From contig JAHNZQ020000004.1 of assembly GCA_019155205.2 (NCBI GenBank), positions 3,357,233-3,395,988 on the forward strand: a DNA stretch of 38,756 nucleotides, in the 5' to 3' direction. Below the pieces are notes generated by a model. It did no database searches and had not been told where the DNA came from. It worked only from the letters and a program-made list of their open reading frames with translations. The position numbers were made by a program, and so were the translations under genes. Below are positions 29,719-38,756 of the stretch, piece after piece. How positions within the stretch are numbered: position 1 is the stretch's first letter; each line of letters begins with the position of its first letter. The DNA comes from Gracilaria vermiculophylla (taxonomy: Eukaryota; Rhodophyta; Florideophyceae; Gracilariales; Gracilariaceae).

Positions 29719-30632
29719 CATGGATGTCGAACAGAGTTGAACTTGAGTTTCTATCATCTATCGGTGAACAAACATAATTACGTCGATATTTGACCTTTGC
29801 ATTCACATCCTATAAGCGCCACGGAGAACAAAGCGTGATACATTGGTAGAATTATCTCCTGTATTTGGAGATGACAGCCATGTTTACTTAACAACGGTAA
29901 TGGACCCAGTCAAATTTATGTCTGGTACAAGGTGCATTTCGCAAATGATGGGTTTATTGCCCTCCAATGTCGTGCAACTTCCAATTGAGATGCTATAAGA
30001 ATTTGTGTAGTTTCACTCTTGACAGTTCACTACACCACGATTGCGCACCGCATGTTATTCGTTACCAGTCACTGAGCTATTGAAAGAAATAGAACATTCA
30101 TATCCACTTTTCAATAAGCATGAAGGTCATGTATTATCTGTGAGAACCACAAAGGCGACTGCGACTGAACGTAAAGCAGTTTTTTTTAATGCCTAAAAAT
30201 TCGCATTGACAAACTTCTATGCTTGTCTTACTCTAAACCATGATAGTAAGCTTTAGCACGTTAACATAGACAAAGCCATAACTTCGAAAAGTATTCAGTC
30301 TGAAATGCTCTCAAAACACTAAACTCAAGCAGAAGATATCGACAAAAGCTCTCGGTCGACATCAAAGGCCTCGTGCATGGATTATGCCCATATGAGCTCT
30401 TCAACTTATGAGGAATACTACTCGGATGACATTGCCCAATGTGCGCACGACACTTCCATGCGCTGCGTGGCTCGGGGAACAATGGATGCAAACATATCAT
30501 CAGCACGAACTTGATACCGCAGCCATTTTCGAGAGTATTTGGAGTAACGAGTATAGCACTCATCCCAAAAGAACCCAATCGGGAGCCTTGCAATATCATG
30601 ACTTGAAAAAACGCATTTCTGCCGATCCACGC
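29719..30632. other. Intergenic region between the convergent delta-COP and eIF1A genes
   Basis: Mildly AT-rich DNA that should contain both 3'UTRs. The plus-strand ORF at 30408-30782 overlaps the eIF1A gene antisense and has no domain, so it is not called. Confidence 0.6.
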
Positions 30633-31328
30633 TTAGATGTCGTCTATGGTCTCGAAGTCAAAGACGACGTCATCTCCCTCCTCACCTTCTTCTCCTTCAG
30701 CAGCTCCCTCATTGATGGTGGTGGTATCTGGAATCTCACCGTACTTGATAAGACTGCGAGCTTCATCAGGAGAGTATTTTAATATGACATCTGCCTTTGC
30801 ATCCTGGAAGTCCCGGAGACCGATGAGAACGATGTCCTGCGCATTGACCCAAACCTTCTTCCTGAGTTTGCCACGAATATGGCACAAGCGAGTTGTTCCA
30901 TCAAAGCACTTCGCTTCACAGCGACCGTTACCCAACATTCGGGTTACCTGTGCGTATTCTGTTAGGAAAATGAACAAAACAAAAGTCAGATTTCGTTCCA
31001 CGCTTCCAAAGTTAACATGCAGAATGCGTCTTCACGGAAGGGCGTTTGGTTGTATCACCAAGTGCCACAATCTGTTCGAGTGTCCAAACTGCTCAGTAAC
31101 GAGGAATACCAGTTCTCTAATCCTGTCCACAAAGACCGACTGCGCAAGCGCAGGCCGACCATTCAGGCCATCAAACAGGACGTCTAATTCTTCCTTGCAG
31201 CATCGCTTAAAACAACGAGAACACATACCTTGACCGTCCTCCTTGAAGATAAGCTCGCGCTTATCATCGTCATTATCATTCTTTCCCCGACGCCTATTCT
31301 TTCCTCCCTTTCCCTTATTCTTCGGCAT
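30633..31328 (-). CDS. Translation initiation factor eIF1A, two exons
   Basis: eIF1A binds the 40S A site and promotes scanning and start-codon selection. Exon 1 is 31229-31328 ([17 protein letters not shown]...) and exon 2 is 30633-30958. The 270-bp intron (30959-31228) has a GTATGT donor and a CTAACAG acceptor. Splicing restores the near-invariant [16 protein letters not shown] across the junction. The OB fold covers about residues 25-105 ([32 protein letters not shown]). The acidic tail ends DFETIDDI, the eIF5B-binding type of C-terminus. The product is 141 residues, close to the usual 140-145. It is head to head with the uL13 gene. Confidence 0.97.
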
Positions 31329-31948
31329 AGTGGGTTGAAAATTAACTTGAAGAAAACGAAGTCTCTGTACTGCGCTGCAGAGAGCAGTAGACTGGAATGA
31401 ATCCCAATGGGTCGGTTGCTTGGTGAAGAAGCTGAATGGGCTGAACAAATATGGGGCGTAGTACGCCGGGCCAGCGAGAGACACACGACGAGGGGTAGAT
31501 GCGCAGCGTTATGCATGGTAGCGAAATCGAAACATTTTACGAATTTTTGGCTTCCACCTTGTTTCCAAAGCAGAAGTGGCAAACCGAAAGTGTGGTGCAC
31601 TTTGATCTTTGATCCAAAAAAGTTAAAACGGTTTTGTGATCCGCAATTTGTAAGGTGTTGTGTAATTCTGCACGGACGACGATCGCCGACGGCCGGAATG
31701 TCTATCGCGTCGCGGGTTCTCCTCTGTCACCTCGACGTCCGGTCCTCCGATCGTCTTCTTTATCGGCCATTCCGTGAACTGTAAAAGCCAGTAGAAGAAG
31801 GTAAGTGTAGAATGCTATCGCGAGCATATTCAGCAACTGCACCCACACCCGTCCTTTTCGAGGCCTTTGAGATCTTTCCCAAATCTGCGACGTACTTCAT
31901 TAACATTTACTAACAAATTGACGGTCAGCTACGAAAGCCACTGCTATA
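31329..31948. promoter_or_regulatory. Divergent promoter of eIF1A and uL13
   Basis: 620 bp separate the two ATGs. No other gene is seen. The rightmost part holds a probable 5'UTR intron of uL13. Confidence 0.6.
31801..31928 (+). other. Probable 5'UTR intron of the uL13 gene
   Basis: A consensus GTAAGT donor at 31801 is paired with an acceptor ending GGTCAG at 31928, with a perfect TACTAAC branch site at 31908-31914. The predicted intron is 128 bp and leaves 20 nt of leader before the ATG at 31949. No transcript evidence is available. Confidence 0.65.
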
Positions 31949-32545
31949 ATGTTTCAGAAGCGCATCGTCATTGATGGTAAAGGCCATCTTCTTGGACGTC
32001 TAGCGTCCGTCATTGCCAAAGAGCTCCTCAATGGACAAGAGATTGTCGTCGTGCGTTGCGAGGAAATTGACATATCGGGAACGCGTCATCGAAACCGCAA
32101 GAATTTCCAGAGCTACCTTCAAAAGCGCACGAACACCAATCCGAAATGGGGCCCATTTCATCACCGCGCCCCTCGCATGATACTCACCAAGGCCGTGCGT
32201 GGAATGCTCCCCAGAAAGACTCATCGTGGTGAACAGGCAATGGCCAGACTTAAAGCTTATGAAGGAATCCCGCCGACATACGCGCAGGTGAAGAGAATGG
32301 TTATTCCCAACGCTCTACGCGTCACCCACTTGCGCCCGAGCTCAAAGTATACTAATATTGGCATTCTTGCCGGCGAAATGGGCTGGAAGTACGGCCAGCT
32401 CATTAGATCCCAGGAACAGCAACGGAAGATTAAGAGTGCGCAAGATTACGAACAGCGCAAGGAATTAGCTAAGCTCAAAAAGAAAGCAACTGAGAACGCT
32501 GATCTTTCGGATGTTGCCCCTGTTCTCGAAGCTGCTGGATATTAG
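31949..32545 (+). CDS. 60S ribosomal protein uL13 (L13a)
   Basis: This 198-residue component of the large ribosomal subunit begins MFQKRIVIDGKGHLLGRLAS, as uL13 does. Also diagnostic are EEIDISGTRHRNRKNF, KWGPFHHRAPRMILTKAVRGMLPRKT and RGEQAMARLKAYEGIPP. The Lys/Arg/Gln-rich C-terminal helix (QQRKIKSAQDYEQRKELAKLKKK) is typical of eukaryotic forms. Length is normal. The coding frame is continuous. Confidence 0.98.
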   Translation: MFQKRIVIDGKGHLLGRLASVIAKELLNGQEIVVVRCEEIDISGTRHRNRKNFQSYLQKRTNTNPKWGPFHHRAPRMILTKAVRGMLPRKTHRGEQAMARLKAYEGIPPTYAQVKRMVIPNALRVTHLRPSSKYTNIGILAGEMGWKYGQLIRSQEQQRKIKSAQDYEQRKELAKLKKKATENADLSDVAPVLEAAGY

Positions 32546-33368
32546 ACAACTTCCCTCCCGTAAAGCACGATTCCGCGTTGTGGAAATTGTTTTAGCTTAA
32601 AAGACCAAACACGAGACTGTCACTATCTCAGCAAAGCATTTCCTGGCGCAAATTAGCGCTGTTCGTGCTTCTAAAACTCAGAGGTACATTTTCAGTCACC
32701 GATTGTACGTCTCAAGCCTTTAGGCCGTTGTAACTTGATTTAACAAATCACATTCGTAGTCTGTAATCTCATTGTGTCATCCATGTCCGTATCCTAAGAT
32801 AACCTCATCGACGTTCTGCAAAGTCCGTATACTCAGTGTGTACAATTCCGAACGCTTGTCGTTGAACTGAGAGGATATTTGCGAGGCATTGGCACCCTAC
32901 CATCTGCATATGAAATGTTCGGAGCCTAATCGCTTCTCGTGGTCAGACATATCAATCCTAGGCAAAAACCATTTGCGGCAGCCCCAACTATTCGGAGAAC
33001 CTGTGAGCATTTGCTAGTGTATTCTGATAAAAGACGATGCCCATTCCAACACCGATACGGATATGTAAAAGAAATGTGACTACCGCTCGATTTAAATTCT
33101 CTAGAGTCGACATTAGGGACAACTTTTGGCTGGCAAAAATTGACACGATGGGGATATCACAAAAAAATTGGTCGGCAGCGAAAAGGAGAATTTATTTTTC
33201 TGTTCACTAAACACAGTTTGTCTCGAGCGAACGAGATAAAACCCGACGAACGCATGTTAACGCTATGGCCTGATGCGGGCAGACTTGGAAACCGCTTTTC
33301 AAGCACAGGCGCAGATTACGCTAATACAGTTTGACTTCTAGAACATGTTTCAGCATGAGTAGATTGTA
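32546..33368. other. Intergenic region between uL13 and the CobW-family gene
   Basis: No gene is supported; a 64-codon ORF at 33140-33334 has no domain. It should hold the uL13 terminator and the promoter of the downstream gene. Confidence 0.6.
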
Positions 33369-34466
33369 ATGGAAAATAGAATGCTCACCCAATCTGTCGG
33401 TGTAAACGAGAAGGCGGTCTCATCAAAGCTTGGCAGGGTTGGAATCACGCTGATAACGGGCCCCCTTGGAGCTGGAAAGAGCACTCTCATCCGAAGAATC
33501 CTGACCGAAAACCACAATCTCAGAATTGTCGTCGTTGAAAACGAATTTGCAAACAATGCAGCCGTTGAGCAAGCAATTGTTACACAGGGACTTGGTTTAG
33601 ATGCTCTGGAAGGATTCATTGAGTTACCAAATGGGTGCATATGTTGCGCAGCCCAGGATGATCTGACAGATGCGCTACAAAGACTTCTCGATAAAAAGAA
33701 GGATAAATTCGACCACATACTGATAGAAGCAAGTGGGTTAGCGGATCCAGGGCCTGTCGTCGCATCTTTTTGGATTGATGAAGGTTTAGATTCCGACTTA
33801 TACCTGGATGCCGTCGTGACAATTGTGGACTCCGTCAATCTGGAGAGCTGTCTGAATACGGAATCAACGCGGTCGGTTCTGACGAAGCAACTGGCACTCG
33901 CGGATTTGGTACTCTTGAACAAAGTTGATTTGCTGGTGGCCAGTTCCGAAGATGCAGGCTTTCAGAAATCTAAAGTAGAGGAGACCTTATCAATACTAAG
34001 AGAACAAGGTTGTATCTCACCGGTTATCCCAACGGTCAAGTGCGACTTGGATTTAAGCAAGCTATTTAACATATGTGCTTATGATGCGGAGACTGCTCAA
34101 CGAAATGTCTTGAAAGTCGATCCTGCGAATCACATTAATCATAACATTTTTAACTCTGTCACTTTATGTTTCACGGATGTGTCTTTTAGTTCAGAGAGAC
34201 TCGATCGTATACTGGGAACACTGTTGTGGGAAACCGAGGAAAATGAGGAAATGGAAAATCTGGAAATTTGGAGAATGAAGGCATTGGTCATCATTGAAGG
34301 TGATTCATATAAGCGTATTTATCAGTCTGTTCATACTCTTTTCGATTCAACAGAATCATCCTTAAAAATTGCAGATGATCCCTCCAGGCAGTCGATATTT
34401 GTCTTTATCGGCAAGTCAATAAGCGAAAATGTTCTTCGAAATCGACTGGAAAAAGCTTTCATTTAA
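33369..34466 (+). CDS. CobW/ZNG1-family P-loop GTPase (metallochaperone-type)
   Basis: This is a 365-residue G3E-family GTPase. The P-loop GPLGAGKST lies at 31-39, ENEFANNAAVEQ at 57-68, and the metal-binding GCICC at 89-93. HILIEASGLADP (116-127) and NKVD (184-187) complete the GTPase motifs. The CobW C-terminal domain covers about 255-365 (LEIWRMKALVIIEGD). Family members include the zinc chaperone ZNG1/CBWD, which delivers zinc to methionine aminopeptidase, and cobalamin-linked CobW. The sequence does not decide between them. It lacks an obvious His-rich loop. The ATG at 33369 precedes the domain by 23 residues. Confidence 0.92.
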   Translation: MENRMLTQSVGVNEKAVSSKLGRVGITLITGPLGAGKSTLIRRILTENHNLRIVVVENEFANNAAVEQAIVTQGLGLDALEGFIELPNGCICCAAQDDLTDALQRLLDKKKDKFDHILIEASGLADPGPVVASFWIDEGLDSDLYLDAVVTIVDSVNLESCLNTESTRSVLTKQLALADLVLLNKVDLLVASSEDAGFQKSKVEETLSILREQGCISPVIPTVKCDLDLSKLFNICAYDAETAQRNVLKVDPANHINHNIFNSVTLCFTDVSFSSERLDRILGTLLWETEENEEMENLEIWRMKALVIIEGDSYKRIYQSVHTLFDSTESSLKIADDPSRQSIFVFIGKSISENVLRNRLEKAFI

Positions 34467-35454
34467 TCTCTCGAAATTGGAAGCGTCGAAAGGTGTAAGG
34501 CTCTTTTTTGCTTTTCCGTTTAGACTAGAATGGAGAGAGGAGACCTTTTCATCACGAAACCAATGAGCGGACCCTCTCTCACGGGGATCATGATTCTTCG
34601 AAATGCTTCACTTTTTAGAGAAGTAAAGTTCAGACTGGTTCATGTGATGTAGGCTTTTTAACATCTATTGGCGGAACGTATAAAGAGTTGAAAGTTAGCA
34701 GTAAAATTCAGACTGATTCATGTGATGTAGGCTTCTTAAGATCTATTGGCGTAACATGAAAAGAGTTGAAAGTTAGCAGCTTCATCGAAACACAAGCGGG
34801 ACCATAAACTTAATTCTTCCAAATTTGAACTTCCCTGTACTGGCTGTGGCAGCGAGAAATCTCCAATTCATAGAAAACGGTTCGCTTCATGTGTTGGAAT
34901 AAGTGTTCCTGTGCCTTATTGCTGATTCATCTCGATCCTTAGCTTATCACGGTCATGTCAGGGTCGATGTTTCATCGCTCCTTCCAGCTTATTCAGTGGA
35001 ATGGGAAGTTCTTTTCAGGTGAAATTGGATTACGGTTTTATGGGACTGTTGACATGGAGAAACAATCATCGTGGGCTCTTATCAGCACTTGCTCAAACTG
35101 GACGTCCATGAGCTTCCCGCATCCGCTCAAGAAAAGGGTGGAAAGTCTGTTGAGTGTCGCGTGAAGCAATATTTCTCTTTAACCGGTCACCATTTCAGAT
35201 AATCGACAGTGGTTCATTGATGTGGAAAACCGTTGAGCATAATTTCGAAGAAGCTTTATTATCGGGTTCCACGGAACGTTATGAATGAAGTCCAAGATTT
35301 CGACTGACTTTTCGCTTTCCGTCCTATCTTCATCGTTGCTACAAAAAGTCCTATGGCGACGCGATGGTTTTACTGTTATTTTATTTTTGCGGAGATGAAG
35401 AATCTGCGATTTCGGTATGATCTTTCTTTTCTTACATTCGCCCAACAATATCAT
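34467..35454. other. Intergenic region between the convergent CobW-type and WEE1-type genes
   Basis: It contains a 78-bp tandem duplication (listed separately). A 69-codon ORF at 34955-35164 has no recognisable domain and is not called. Confidence 0.6.
34623..34778. repeat. Tandem direct repeat, two units of 78 bp
   Basis: Unit 1 is 34623-34700 and unit 2 is 34701-34778, exactly adjacent and equal in length, with about nine differences. Both contain CATGTGATGTAGGCTT and AGAGTTGAAAGTTAGCA. It lies about 160 bp past the CobW-family stop codon, so it may be in the 3'UTR. Confidence 0.9.
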
Positions 35455-37080
35455 CTACCCTGGGAGGTCTAAACGCATATCCGCTTTATACTTTCTGAAG
35501 TACTCTCGACCGGCTTCTCCCAAGCCAATTAGGTTGCGTGCGAAAGATTCATATTGCTTGAGTTTCGCTCTCAACTCAATATTTTCGTTGACTTTCATTA
35601 CAACAGAGTCTTTCGCGGAATGCATCCCAAACTTACATATTTCTCGAATCTGTTCTGCAGTGGCTCTCAAAGACGGATCGGGCTCTAAGCATCTTCTAGC
35701 AATCATCCCAATGACTTCAGATCCGCATCGAGCTTGTAACTCCCTAGCCATCTTCATCAGAGATTCACGATCGTCAGATAGACGTCTACCGTTTTTGTCA
35801 AGAGGAACGCCAACGCCAAGTTCGAAAAGTGAGGCTCCCAGTGAAAATACATCACCCGCCCGAAGATCGAAGTATTTGTCTTCTTCTTGAAGATCGCATC
35901 TGAGATCCTTTCGACCACGTGACGGGCCACGAGAGCTTTCAGTCATGGCTTCGGGACGAAGATAACGAGCATCTCCTTCGGTTGTCCTTGCATCAATACC
36001 ATCCTTATGACAAGCCAGACCAAAATCACCGAGAATATACGACGGACGACCGAGACCACGATCGGTTCTGAAGATGTTGTCTGGCTTGACGTCAAGGTGA
36101 GCAACGCCCTTAGAATGCATAAAAGACAGTGCGCAACTTATATCGGCAGCCATAAAGCGCAATTCCTCGGCGGACATGGGAAGCCTTTTCTGCACATATT
36201 GGGAATAAAGACTGCCCCCTGGAATGTACTCAGCCTGAATGAAGAGGTGCTTCCCTTTCTCCTCGAACCACGCATCGTGATATCGCAAGATATTTGGGTG
36301 ATTTTGCAGTGCTGAGAGCGCAAATACCTCTTGCAAAGAATCCCATCTCGCTTGATCTGTATGCATGGGAGTAATATTCTTCTTCACGGCGTACGTGCAG
36401 CCGTCAAGTCTGTGAACGACTTGCCACACTTCACAAAAGGCACCACGACCTGCCAACTCTTTCTGTTCAAAATCAAGAGAAAACTTCCTACCTTGAGAAC
36501 TGGACACCAACCTCAACTTCAGCCTTCTCATGTCATCTGATTTATTCTTGACTCTCGCCGCGACTTGGCCTGAGAAATAATCTGTGCAAGCTGTATCTTC
36601 TAGGATTCGCTCCATGTTCTGAAAGCTTTCCGAAGCTCCGGCTTTCAATGTTGTTTTGACGCGGTTTTGTTTGGAAGTATCCTTTTTTCGTTCGGGTTGC
36701 TCGACCAGGAACGGGTTCCGAAGCGGCTCTGAAGCAGAAAGTGTGGATATCAAGCTTGCTCTTGCAAGACTGGCTCTCGCCCTTCTCTTTCGTTGCGGAC
36801 TGGCCGCTGTGGAATGCTCTCGAACGATGTATGGAAATAACGCGAGGGTATCCTGAGACATGTCAGGCAGATCTCGTTGCGATGCTTCATCTTGCGCTCG
36901 ACGTCGCTTAGGCGCAGTTCGTCGCGGGGACGCAATGGTGTTCAAATTGGTCACAACCGGCTGGTCGTTTGGCGTGCAGAGAGGTTGCGAAGGAATACCG
37001 ATGACGGGAGTGACAATGTCATCAGGAATGGCAAGGGGGGGAGGGGTTGGCGATGGCTTCGGAGGAACAGGAATGCGCAT
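35455..37080 (-). CDS. WEE1/Myt1-family protein kinase
   Basis: This 541-residue protein is read from the ATG at 37080. WEE1-family kinases phosphorylate the inhibitory Tyr (and in Myt1 Thr) of CDK1 to hold cells before mitosis. The N-terminal 200 residues are Pro/Ser/Arg-rich and look disordered, with possible SP/TP sites and basic runs (APKRRRAQ, PQRKRRARA). The kinase domain covers about 204-480. It has the glycine loop GRGAFCEVW (211-219), catalytic Lys in YAVKK (about 233), HLDVKPDN (328-335), DFG (352-354) and EGDARYLRPE (368-377), which is the WEE1-type activation segment. No transmembrane segment is seen after the kinase, which favours WEE1 over Myt1. The short C-terminal tail looks helical. 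Confidence 0.85.
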   Translation of the reverse strand: MRIPVPPKPSPTPPPLAIPDDIVTPVIGIPSQPLCTPNDQPVVTNLNTIASPRRTAPKRRRAQDEASQRDLPDMSQDTLALFPYIVREHSTAASPQRKRRARASLARASLISTLSASEPLRNPFLVEQPERKKDTSKQNRVKTTLKAGASESFQNMERILEDTACTDYFSGQVAARVKNKSDDMRRLKLRLVSSSQGRKFSLDFEQKELAGRGAFCEVWQVVHRLDGCTYAVKKNITPMHTDQARWDSLQEVFALSALQNHPNILRYHDAWFEEKGKHLFIQAEYIPGGSLYSQYVQKRLPMSAEELRFMAADISCALSFMHSKGVAHLDVKPDNIFRTDRGLGRPSYILGDFGLACHKDGIDARTTEGDARYLRPEAMTESSRGPSRGRKDLRCDLQEEDKYFDLRAGDVFSLGASLFELGVGVPLDKNGRRLSDDRESLMKMARELQARCGSEVIGMIARRCLEPDPSLRATAEQIREICKFGMHSAKDSVVMKVNENIELRAKLKQYESFARNLIGLGEAGREYFRKYKADMRLDLPG

Positions 37081-38756
37081 GGCGACAGTAGGGAGGGGGC
37101 GGCTTGAAGCAATATCGAGCGTGTACCACTTTCGACGTGAGATCAAAGGCGTCGAGCGGGGCGGGTGGCAACGGTGCTATAGGGCGGTGGTGCGCTACTC
37201 TTCTCCAGCTGCAAACCCCTTTTACATTGCCATTTTGGCAGATTTTCCACAGCCCGAAGGTTTGAAATTTTAAACTTTTAAAATCTGCGCTTGTCCAATC
37301 ATCATAATTGGAAGATGTAAGCCACGATCTATTGATCCGGAAGCATCATCAAAAAGTGTTCTTTTATTTTCCACGCGCAACCAATTTTCACCATTGGACA
37401 AATAATTCATTGCTTCATAAAGCCCCGAGATTGTTCTCAAAATGATGGCCATGTTGTCAATAAAGCAAAGGTTCTTCGATTAGATTACAACAGACGTCCG
37501 ATTCCAAAAAGTCTTGCGAGCGAGATCAATTTTTATGAATGTTTTTGAACAAATGCAATAATTTTCCAAATCTTCGGGTCTACGGTGCATCTTTGGGAAA
37601 TAAACTGTTCTTCAATAAGAAATCATAAGAAGCTTGCGCATAGTCTTCTTCTCGGTCTTCTACTGCGGCACCTCCTCTGGTGAATCCTTTTGCATAAAGA
37701 TCCCTTAACATCTTTTGCGAGGGGCGTCTAGCTCGAAGTACGTGAGCTAAGCCTACTTCTTAGTTCAGTACACTCACTGTCAATTAGCTTCACCATTTTG
37801 TGGTGTATGAAATACCTGAAGAGAATTACGGTCCAGGAAAAAAAATTTCATTAAATACTGGCAATTGCAAAGTTGACAAAAATTGTTTAAAACTTTCAAC
37901 AAACAAGCAATACGATATAGCATAAATTATATGAAAACCTAAAGATTTTCTGAAACATATTTTGATGAAACAATATATTACAGGTACGAATTTTCAAAAT
38001 ATTCAAGATATAGAATTCTCAATAAAAATAACCATGGAGCTCGCGAGATCACTTCTGCAGAAATTTTCATAGGTTTCATTCTTCCAGCCATAGGATATCT
38101 AAATGCATAAAATGCTAGATTAATATGTCTCAGAAATGTGAATCAGAAAAAAACCTATATGATGAAAATAAATGGGTTTATTACAAAGCTTTACTAAAGA
38201 TGTCAAAGGTGATTTAAAATCCTACTGTAATGGATTCATTTTCTTTGGTTTGTTTCCAACTAAAAAGCAGAAAACATATTAAACGCTTTGAAAAAATAAA
38301 AAAGCTTAAAAGTCGTCAACTATGAAGTTTTATTATAAAACTGTATAAATTTTAACTTTTCCTCAACTTGCAAAACGTTGGCACCTTGCTTCTCTAAAAA
38401 CGTTTAAGGGCACATAACTTAACACTGGAATTAACCAAAAATTTTAGATATAAAAAGTAGAAAACTAATTATTGCTAATTACTATAGTCTATATGACCAG
38501 CGACCTCAAATGAGGTCATTTACAGTTTCTTTTTATTTAAACATTAAAACTCCCCTCTTTTTTTGTTCTGATATTCTTATCATGTTGTCTGTCAAACATT
38601 ACAGTCAAAAAAAGATAGATTTAAGCTCGTGAACGACGAGCTCCAAGTAAAGTGGAGGTAGAGTCTTCCTCTCACAGGTTATGCGCCCGACGCAGCCGCT
38701 GCGCCCAACCCCACGACTATCTCACCCCCTTAGCCATTCCCACACCACAAGACGGA
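37081..38756. other. Upstream region of the WEE1-type gene, then AT-rich DNA with no recognised gene
   Basis: 37081-37260 is GC-rich and probably the promoter and leader of the kinase gene. About 37800-38620 is very AT-rich with many A and T runs and no coding potential. From about 38630 the composition becomes C-rich, following AGCTCGTGAACGACGAGCT, whose ends are complementary, so a different element may begin at the window edge. Confidence 0.55.

Noticed and set aside
30408..31233. Plus-strand ORFs of 124 and 198 codons across eIF1A
   Set aside because: They lie antisense to a certain gene, including across its intron, and have Ser/Arg-rich shadow composition.
33350..33922. 190-codon minus-strand ORF over the CobW-family gene
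   Set aside because: Shadow of a well-supported GTPase; Ser/Thr-rich with no domain.
34955..35164. 69-codon plus-strand ORF
   Set aside because: No recognisable domain and no context supporting a gene.
1..38756. CRISPR arrays, bacterial operons, rRNA or tRNA genes
   Set aside because: No regularly spaced repeats and no recognisable RNA genes by eye; the gene content is eukaryotic. A tRNA scan was not possible here.

Overview
The window looks like nuclear DNA from an intron-poor eukaryote. Six of the seven host genes read as single open frames. Canonical GT-AG introns are visible only in eIF1A and, probably, in the 5'UTR of uL13. The proteins (delta-COP, eIF1A, uL13, WEE1-type kinase, CobW GTPase, Bfr1-like, bZIP) are typically eukaryotic. 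Compact genes embedded in decayed chromodomain Ty3/gypsy retrotransposons plus a PIF/Harbinger element with a DUF6818-like partner fit a florideophyte red alga best. That assignment is inference, and an oomycete or other alga is not excluded.

Left half (1-18.3 kb): a nest of three related, dead Ty3/gypsy (chromovirus-like) elements. Copy A (+) enters the window inside pol and ends in a polypurine tract and a 3'LTR (6365-6918). Copy A sits directly against the gag gene of copy C (-), which ends in its own LTR (8187-8743). After a 24-bp spacer copy B (+) begins with its 5'LTR (8768-9320) and runs gag, protease, RT/RNase H, integrase and chromodomain to about 18.3 kb, where it is truncated without a 3'LTR. 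B and C lie head to head and form an imperfect inverted repeat with arms of about 1.5 kb. Downstream of pol, both A and B carry the same roughly 700-codon reading frame on the opposite strand, of no family I recognise. This antisense gene, and the hairpin-forming B/C arrangement, are the most interesting things here.

Middle (18.3-23.4 kb): AT-rich DNA and a roughly 3.56-kb PIF/Harbinger-type DNA transposon (18681-22244) bounded by 16-bp near-identical inverted termini. Its transposase has at least three nonsense codons, but the convergent DUF6818-like DNA-binding partner ORF is open.

Right half (23.4-38.8 kb): host genes. These are a bZIP transcription factor (+), a Bfr1-like coiled-coil protein (-) divergent from coatomer delta (+) over a 596-bp region with a strong G-quadruplex motif, eIF1A (-) divergent from ribosomal protein uL13 (+), a CobW/ZNG1-type GTPase (+) and a WEE1-family kinase (-). 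The last 1.7 kb is largely AT-rich and holds no gene that I can support. Several ORF-bearing stretches on opposite strands of these genes are shadows and are not listed.
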